DNA of 64,000 nucleotides, from assembly GCA_965221175.1 (NCBI GenBank), contig OZ244867.1:2418001-2482000 (forward strand), read 5' to 3'. The notes under the pieces were generated by a model. That model saw nothing but the letters and a program-made list of their open reading frames with translations, searched no databases and was not told the DNA's origin. This document shows, one piece after another, positions 61,964-64,000 of the stretch. This stretch comes from JAJDZL01 sp965221175. GTDB taxonomy: Bacteria > Pseudomonadota > Gammaproteobacteria > Arenicellales > JAJDZL01. Positions within the stretch are counted from its first letter, which is position 1. Each line of letters starts with the position of its first letter. A program made the position numbers and the translations under genes.

Positions 61964-63853
61964 ATGGACTGCAAATTCAACACTGTTTATGAGCCAAAAA
62001 TAGTGCGACGTAGCATATTAATTGGGATTTGTGCAAGCGTTATTGCTTTTGGCAGCAATTTAACTGCTTCCGCAGAATCCATCAAACCCGTACATGCGAT
62101 CGCAATGCATGGCGAACCGAAGTACGGCCCCGATTTCCAGCACTTTGATTACGCAAATCCACACGCTTCAAAAGGTGGAGTGTTGCGCTCGGCAGCAAGA
62201 GGAACATTTGACAGCTTCAACGCCTACATCGCAATCGGAAATCCAACTGGGACCGGTTCGACTGAAACTTTGCTTACTTCCAGCGACGATGAACCTTTTA
62301 CGGAATACGGATTGATTGCCGAGTCTATTGAAGTTCCAGAAGATCGTTCCTGGGTGATATTCAATTTGCGGCCGGAGGCGCGCTGGCATGATGGAATGCC
62401 AATTACCGCGGAGGATGTCGCATGGTCTTTCAATACACTTACAACCAAAGGTCACCCTCGGTATAGGCACTACTACTCCAGCATTGAAGGAGTTCAAGTT
62501 ATCAGCGAGCGACGCATAAAATTCACATTTTCAGAAATTGAAAACAGAGAATTGCCTCTGATTGTCGGGCAATTGCCTATTCTGCCAAAGCACTATTGGG
62601 AAGAGCGAGATTTCGAGAAAACGACTCTGGAACCACCCTTGGGCAGCGGCCCTTATCGAATCAAGGACTTCGAACCGGGACGCTATATCGTTCTGGAACG
62701 AGTTGAAGACTATTGGGGAGCGGATTTGCCAGTCAAGCGTGGCCTGCATAATTTCGATATCCTGCGTACCGCCTTCTATCGCGATGACACTGCGATTCGG
62801 CTGGCTTTGAAGTCAGGTGATATCGATATAAGACAGGAGAATCAGGCAAAAGCGTGGGCAGTTGATTACGATGTTCCAGCCGTCGAAAATGGATGGCTGA
62901 AAAAAGAACTTATCAAGCATCAGCTTTCGACTGGCATGCAGGGTTTCGTTATGAATACCAGGAGGGCGCAATTTCCCGATCCCAAAGTACGCAAAGCACT
63001 CAGCTATGCATTCGACTTTGAGTGGACAAACAAACAGCTCTTCTACGGACAATATGAGCGTACAGAAAGTTATTTTTCGAATTCAGAGCTGGCTTCAACA
63101 GGGCTGCCTGAAGGCGAGGAATTGGTAATTCTGAACCGATACCGTGACCGGTTGCCACCTGAAGTGTTCACTGAACCTTACCGAGCCCCGAAAACCGACG
63201 GTAGCGGCAGGTCGCGCCAAAATTTGAAGATTGCGCGGGAGCTGCTTGCACAAGCCGGTTGGAAGGTTCAGGATCTCAAGCTGATCCATGAAGAGACTGG
63301 TGAGCGCATGAGTTTCGAGATACTGCTGGTAAGCCAGGCATTCGAGAGAATTGTGATTCCATTTACAGAAAATCTCAAGCGGCTCGGAATTGAGGCTCGA
63401 GTGCGGCTGGTCGATCAAAGCCAGTACCTGAACAGAATCCGCGCTCAGGATTTTGACATGATTGTTGGCGGTTGGGGGCAATCAGCATCTCCGGGCAACG
63501 AACAGAGAGGCTATTGGGGGTCATACGCTGCCGATCAGCCGGGTTCCAGCAACTATGCAGGCATTAAAGATCCAGTAATAGACGAGTTGATCGAACTGGT
63601 TATCCAAGCACCTGACCGGGAATCTCTGGTGATTCGAACGCGTGCACTGGACCGTGTTTTGCTATCAGGCTACTATGTAATACCAAATTGGCATATCCAG
63701 GGAGATCGAATTCTGTACTGGGAGAAATTTTCCCGGCCCAAGGTTCCTACCAGAAGGGGCGTACTGTTCGACCGATGGTGGTATGACGAAGCTAAAGCAC
63801 GAAGTCTTGCAGAAGCAATGGGCGATGATCAACCTTCGATAAAGACTGAATAA
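61964..63853 (+). CDS. Family 5 extracellular solute-binding protein (YejA-like)
   Basis: 629 residues. Signal peptide region to about residue 38 (ILIGICASVIAFGSNLTASA). SBP_bac_5 fold: MHGEPKYGPDFQHFDYANP, NLRPEARWHDGMPITAEDV, LGSGPYRIKDF. The length and SMHG-like N-terminus match YejA of peptide ABC transporters. Periplasmic receptor; the downstream gene opens as a YejB permease. Confidence 0.9.
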   Translation: MDCKFNTVYEPKIVRRSILIGICASVIAFGSNLTASAESIKPVHAIAMHGEPKYGPDFQHFDYANPHASKGGVLRSAARGTFDSFNAYIAIGNPTGTGSTETLLTSSDDEPFTEYGLIAESIEVPEDRSWVIFNLRPEARWHDGMPITAEDVAWSFNTLTTKGHPRYRHYYSSIEGVQVISERRIKFTFSEIENRELPLIVGQLPILPKHYWEERDFEKTTLEPPLGSGPYRIKDFEPGRYIVLERVEDYWGADLPVKRGLHNFDILRTAFYRDDTAIRLALKSGDIDIRQENQAKAWAVDYDVPAVENGWLKKELIKHQLSTGMQGFVMNTRRAQFPDPKVRKALSYAFDFEWTNKQLFYGQYERTESYFSNSELASTGLPEGEELVILNRYRDRLPPEVFTEPYRAPKTDGSGRSRQNLKIARELLAQAGWKVQDLKLIHEETGERMSFEILLVSQAFERIVIPFTENLKRLGIEARVRLVDQSQYLNRIRAQDFDMIVGGWGQSASPGNEQRGYWGSYAADQPGSSNYAGIKDPVIDELIELVIQAPDRESLVIRTRALDRVLLSGYYVIPNWHIQGDRILYWEKFSRPKVPTRRGVLFDRWWYDEAKARSLAEAMGDDQPSIKTE

Positions 63854-63950
63854 ATTTCCATTTGAGGGAACTGGCATTGAAAGCTGACAATGGTGTTTTC
63901 AGGATATCCATCAAGAATTTTTTAGTGCAACTCGGTACACAAGATCAGTC

Positions 63951-64000
63951 ATGACCGCTTACATCATTCGGCGAATTCTGCTCATGATACCGACTCTCTT
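63951..64000 (+). CDS. Oligopeptide ABC permease (YejB-like), 3' end cut
   Basis: Only 16 codons are visible, beginning MTAYIIRRILLMIPTL, the usual N-terminus of DppB/YejB permeases. Placed right after the YejA-like gene. The gene runs off the window. Confidence 0.75.
   Translation, partial: MTAYIIRRILLMIPTL

Noticed and set aside
1..64000. CRISPR arrays, tRNA and rRNA genes
   Set aside because: I found no regularly spaced repeats and no cloverleaf or rRNA-like tract in the spaces between genes; a tRNAscan run could confirm.

Overview
The window is a stretch of bacterial chromosome of moderate GC content, densely packed with genes in short overlapping operons and using standard codons. Gene content points to a Pseudomonadota, most likely a marine heterotrophic gammaproteobacterium: ntrC-ntrB-glnA with sigma-54 promoters, pdxA-ksgA, glyQS followed by plsC, TRAP and glycine-betaine-type ABC uptake, and a lexA-imuA-imuB-dnaE2 cassette. 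There is no rRNA or tRNA gene that I can see, so the lineage call is an inference.

Layout. 1-1632: an edge-truncated FAD oxidase and an FMN reductase. 1784-3652: amtB and glnK behind a sigma-54 promoter with an NtrC site. 3788-9412: an acetylpolyamine/HDAC-type deacetylase, then on the minus strand thyA, folA and an alpha/beta hydrolase (an overlapping operon), a penicillin-binding transpeptidase and a formyltransferase paralogue. 9446-17672: GST, an ectoine-hydrolase-like M24 enzyme, a cluster of VWA protein, J-domain membrane protein and exported beta-propeller dehydrogenase, pepN, a class I glutamine amidotransferase and a small membrane protein. 17781-23815: the SOS mutagenesis operon lexA-imuA-imuB-dnaE2 with a candidate operator upstream and a strong terminator downstream. 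24136-27130: an accessory island with a BglII/BstYI-like restriction endonuclease, its methyltransferase and a complete IS3-family element. 27133-30476: apt, a class III aminotransferase, a spondin-domain lipoprotein and the remnant of a D12-class DNA adenine methylase. 30984-34018: a ProX-ProW-ProV type ABC importer. 34225-43047: a DUF465 protein, the methyl-cycle pair metK-ahcY, the nitrogen regulators ntrB-ntrC and glnA, and an MnmA-like PP-loop enzyme overlapping a TusA protein. 43048-45382: a poor-coding, probably acquired stretch carrying a ParE/RelE-type toxin-antitoxin pair. 45383-49588: a single-chain glycyl-tRNA synthetase (alpha and beta fused), a MazG-like protein and plsC. 49609-56074: a CDGSH protein, pdxA, ksgA and an exported protein in one operon, then moaB, a DapA-like aldolase, moaA and a CoA-type Nudix hydrolase. 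56388-64000: a TRAP transporter (dctPQM) running into lutA-lutB, then a YejA-like peptide-binding protein and the start of yejB.

How the genes fit together. Nitrogen assimilation is the clearest theme: ammonium channel, its PII regulator, the NtrB/NtrC sensor-regulator pair and glutamine synthetase all lie within 38 kb, and both glnK-amtB and glnA carry near-identical sigma-54 sites preceded by NtrC-like dyads. Small-molecule uptake is a second theme: a quaternary-amine-type ABC importer, a carboxylate TRAP system next to lactate-oxidation iron-sulfur subunits, and an oligopeptide importer. In two of these operons the binding-protein gene is followed by an intra-operon terminator hairpin that should keep the binding protein in excess over the membrane parts.

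The most notable points are the fused glycyl-tRNA synthetase in a proteobacterial setting, the overlapping MnmA-like/TusA pair, the LutA-LutB module without LutC in the visible operon, the previously unmarked methylase pseudogene near 30.3 kb, and the perfect 38-bp palindrome inside the 3' end of the IS transposase gene.
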